Source of the DNA: Pseudomonadota bacterium
GTDB taxonomy: Bacteria; Desulfobacterota; Desulfobacteria; Desulfobacterales; Desulfolunaceae
Length of the DNA: 36,008 bases
Assembly (NCBI GenBank): GCA_018818835.1
Contig: JAHIRD010000146.1
Location: 1 to 36,008, forward strand
Direction of reading: 5' to 3'
Under the pieces are notes generated by a model. It made no database searches. It saw only the letters and a program-made list of their open reading frames with translations, and had not been told where the DNA came from. This document shows, one piece after another, positions 34,462 to 36,008 of this stretch; position 1 is the first letter of the stretch, and each line of letters opens with the position of its first letter. Both the position numbers and the translations under genes were made by a program.

Positions 34462-34869
34462 ATGATTAAAAACAGTCAAATCTGTCTGTTTGTTATATTT
34501 ATGATAGTGGGTTTGTGCGGATGCCCATTTTACTGGAACCACGATACAAAAACCCTGGCCTGGGATCCCCAGTCGGAACCTCTGTTATCCGATATTGAAG
34601 ACGTCCGGAACCTTTATAACCTGAAATGCCTGGAAAAGGGAATGGAACGGGATGAGGTTTACAGCATTATGGGTATGCCCGACCTTTATGGCCAGTTCCA
34701 GTCCCGGGATGAGGATGATATGGACGTGTTTTTTTATTACACCCGGACAGCTGTGGATGACGGATCTGCCACCGTGGAAGAATGCACCCCGCTTGTGCTG
34801 AAAAACGGCAAGCTTGAAGGCTGGGGAAACGAGGATTACGCCCGGTTTTCCGGGGCAGGGAATCCCTGA
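34462..34869 (+). CDS. Small lipoprotein, BamE/DUF3192-like
   Basis: The 135-aa product has a lipoprotein signal (hydrophobic residues 8-19) with lipobox LCGC and acylated Cys21. The body contains LKCLEKGMERDEVYSIMGMPD, the helix-turn pattern seen in small outer-membrane lipoproteins of the BamE/OmlA and DUF3192 type, followed by strands with FFYYTRTAVDDGSATVEECTPLVLKNGKLEGWG, close to the BamE closing pattern. It may help assemble or hold the neighbouring porin or exoprotein. It lies 15 bp after the porin stop and probably ends the operon, with a REP element following. Confidence 0.7.
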   Translation: MIKNSQICLFVIFMIVGLCGCPFYWNHDTKTLAWDPQSEPLLSDIEDVRNLYNLKCLEKGMERDEVYSIMGMPDLYGQFQSRDEDDMDVFFYYTRTAVDDGSATVEECTPLVLKNGKLEGWGNEDYARFSGAGNP

Positions 34870-34918
34870 GCCATGGATCGTCTTGCTCACGGATTTCGGC
34901 TCAGCCTCATCTGACGCG

Positions 34919-34927
34919 CCCCCCCCC
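34919..34927. repeat. C9 homopolymer tract
   Basis: Nine consecutive C bases lie in the intergenic gap just before the REP element. Such tracts slip easily, but this one is outside any coding frame I can support, so phase variation is not indicated unless it affects the downstream promoter. Confidence 0.7.
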
Positions 34928-34930
34928 TCT

Positions 34931-34981
34931 CTCGTTCCCAGGCTCCAGCCTGGGAATGCATACCCGGAGGCTCCAGCCTCC
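34931..34981 (+). repeat. REP-like palindromic repeat, opposite orientation to the copy at 19.9 kb
   Basis: CTCGTTCCCAGGCTCC begins the element; the core CCCAGGCTCCAGCCTGGG is palindromic, and a second stem GGAGGCTCCAGCCTCC spans 34966-34981. Positions 34932-34963 match the reverse complement of 19879-19910. The gene downstream starts only 22 bp after it. Confidence 0.88.
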
Positions 34982-35003
34982 TTTAGTGAAAGGCAGGAAA
35001 GCA

Positions 35004-35744
35004 ATGACCCAACAGGAAATTGGAATGATGGAAAAACCGAAACGTACCTATAAAACATACCTCATCTACACGGCAATGGCACTTGGGATAGCTGGAATGA
35101 TCTACGGCTTTTATTCCCTCTACACCGAACGCAACAGGCTTGAGGCCAGTCTGACTGAAACCGAATCCCGATTGGCTCAGGTCGAGAAAAAATACACCCA
35201 GGAAAAAAATCTGACCCAGGGACTCATCCGCACCAAGCAATCTCTGGAAGGCCTGCTTCGGGGCATGGAAGCCAAAGTCAAAGAAGCCAATGAAGAAAAA
35301 GAACAGCTTCTGGCTGAAAAGGAACACCTGGAAGAAAACTGGGTGAAAAAATCCGAGGCCCAGACTCGGATGATCGCTGATCTGAACCAGCGCATTGAAA
35401 AGATGAAAGAGGTCCGGGAAGAAATCATTGCGCGTTACAAGGAAAAGGTTGAAATCATTCAAAAGAATGAAAAGATGATTGCCGATTTGACCCAGTCCCT
35501 TCATGAAAGCGAATACGAACTCAAGCGGACATCGAAAAAACTCGACATGTGCAGCGAACACAATGGAAGGCTCTGCACCATCAATGAAGAGCTGGTGGAG
35601 ATGTATAAAAACAAAGGCCTGGTCAACGTGCTTTCCGTCACCGAACCCCTGACCCAGCTTCGCAAAGTCGAAATGGAAAAAATGGTCCAGCAATACAAAA
35701 CCAAAATCGATGAAAATCGGGAAAATCAGGTGGGCGGGTCCTGA
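35004..35744 (+). CDS. Membrane-anchored coiled-coil protein of unknown function
   Basis: The 246-aa product has a short basic N-terminus, one membrane segment (about residues 18-40) and then a long Glu/Lys-rich coiled coil to about residue 185 (TERNRLEASLTETESRLAQ and on). The C-terminal block MCSEHNGRLCTINEELVEMY then VTEPLTQLRKVEMEKMVQQY is non-coil-like and looks like a conserved end module; I believe I have seen similar ends near large-exoprotein loci, but cannot name the family. The start at 35004 is chosen over 34956 because AGGCAGGA precedes it and the upstream extension would be read from REP DNA. It lies between REP elements and may belong to the tpsA locus. Confidence 0.72.
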   Translation: MTQQEIGMMEKPKRTYKTYLIYTAMALGIAGMIYGFYSLYTERNRLEASLTETESRLAQVEKKYTQEKNLTQGLIRTKQSLEGLLRGMEAKVKEANEEKEQLLAEKEHLEENWVKKSEAQTRMIADLNQRIEKMKEVREEIIARYKEKVEIIQKNEKMIADLTQSLHESEYELKRTSKKLDMCSEHNGRLCTINEELVEMYKNKGLVNVLSVTEPLTQLRKVEMEKMVQQYKTKIDENRENQVGGS

Positions 35745-35781
35745 TGCGACGCCTGAACGTATCGTCGCACTCTCCCTCGCC

Positions 35782-35878
35782 CTCGTTCCCAGGCTCCAGC
35801 CTGGGAATGCCTATCCTGAGGCTCTTGCCTCCAATTGCATGGGGTATACACTCCCAGGCCGGAGCCCGGGAGCGAGGA
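35782..35878 (+). repeat. REP doublet (REPIN-like), copy 1
   Basis: A forward palindrome (CTCGTTCCCAGGCTCC...) and an inverted one (...GGAGCCCGGGAGCGAGG) flank an internal stretch containing GAGGCTCTTGCCTC and GGGGTATACAC. Positions 35782-35871 match 35919-36008 at 89 of 90 bases, with a 137-bp period. The inverted pair of REPs is the REPIN arrangement. Confidence 0.88.
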
Positions 35879-35918
35879 GGGTGGGGCCAGATCCTGAGGG
35901 TGAGGAATCCTCCCTCTA

Positions 35919-36008
35919 CTCGTTCCCAGGCTCCAGCCTGGGAATGCCTATCCTGAGGCTCTTGCCTCCAATTGCATGGGGTATACACTCCCAGGCCGGA
36001 GCCTGGGA
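35919..36008 (+). repeat. REP doublet (REPIN-like), copy 2, cut by window edge
   Basis: This is an almost exact copy of the element at 35782-35871, with one difference near the end (GCCTGGGA against GCCCGGGA). The 40-odd bases between the two copies hold no gene. Minor ORFs here, in several frames, are read from repeat DNA. Confidence 0.88.

Noticed and set aside
35638-35988. Minus-strand ORF with repeated RLEPGNE-like peptide
   Set aside because: The peptide repeats mirror the REP palindromes at DNA level, so it is not a convincing gene.
1-36008. CRISPR array, tRNA, rRNA, prophage or insertion sequence
   Set aside because: I saw no regularly spaced repeat-spacer pattern, no tRNA- or rRNA-like sequence and no transposase or integrase among the supported genes.

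Overview
The window (36,008 bp, moderate GC) looks like a Gram-negative anaerobe of the Desulfobacterales / deltaproteobacterial sulfate-reducer type. The basis is the mix of an oxygen-defence cluster (heme-copper oxidase pieces, heme O synthase, rubrerythrin, rubredoxin), a C-terminal VPIPG sorting signal of the PEP-CTERM kind, a many-POTRA Omp85 protein and a two-partner secretion locus. The taxon is an inference; no rRNA or tRNA was seen.

Region 1 (1-3.1 kb): the 3' end of a cytochrome c oxidase operon (subunit IV cut by the window edge, subunit II with intact CuA ligands, heme O synthase), then a short ferritin-like rubrerythrin, a frame-disrupted lipoprotein-like ORF and a tiny rubredoxin-like protein. 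Region 2 (3.1-5.2 kb): a minus-strand periplasmic substrate-binding protein divergent from a YitT-family membrane protein. Region 3 (5.2-12.3 kb): a 1399-aa TamB-like inner-membrane-anchored protein and an Omp85 barrel protein with about seven POTRA repeats, together an outer-membrane assembly pair. Region 4 (12.35-13.1 kb): a Phd/YefM antitoxin and PIN-domain toxin pair with a palindrome-rich promoter. Region 5 (13.1-15.9 kb): a 447-bp intergenic stretch with an orphan terminator, an exported protein with a PEP-CTERM-type tail, and a PstS-like binding protein closed by a strong UUCG terminator.

Region 6 (16.0-35.7 kb) is the most interesting part. Two overlapping lipoprotein genes, one FKBP/SlyD-like and one FKBP-like fused to a thioredoxin domain with CPWC, overlap a TpsB (FhaC/ShlB-type) transporter. 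Next comes a 3297-aa filamentous-haemagglutinin-like TpsA. The tpsA stop overlaps the start of a DUF2341-LamG-MotA/TolQ/ExbB fusion, followed by ExbD, a TonB/TolA-like transducer, a Porin_5-like barrel, a small lipoprotein and a membrane-anchored coiled-coil protein. My working model is a giant surface adhesin whose transit is assisted by dedicated periplasmic folding and redox lipoproteins, and whose operon carries its own proton-motive-force-driven Tol/Ton-type module. REP-like palindromes lie in opposite orientations on either side of the tpsA-to-lipoprotein block, and a near-identical 90-bp REP doublet is repeated at the right edge.
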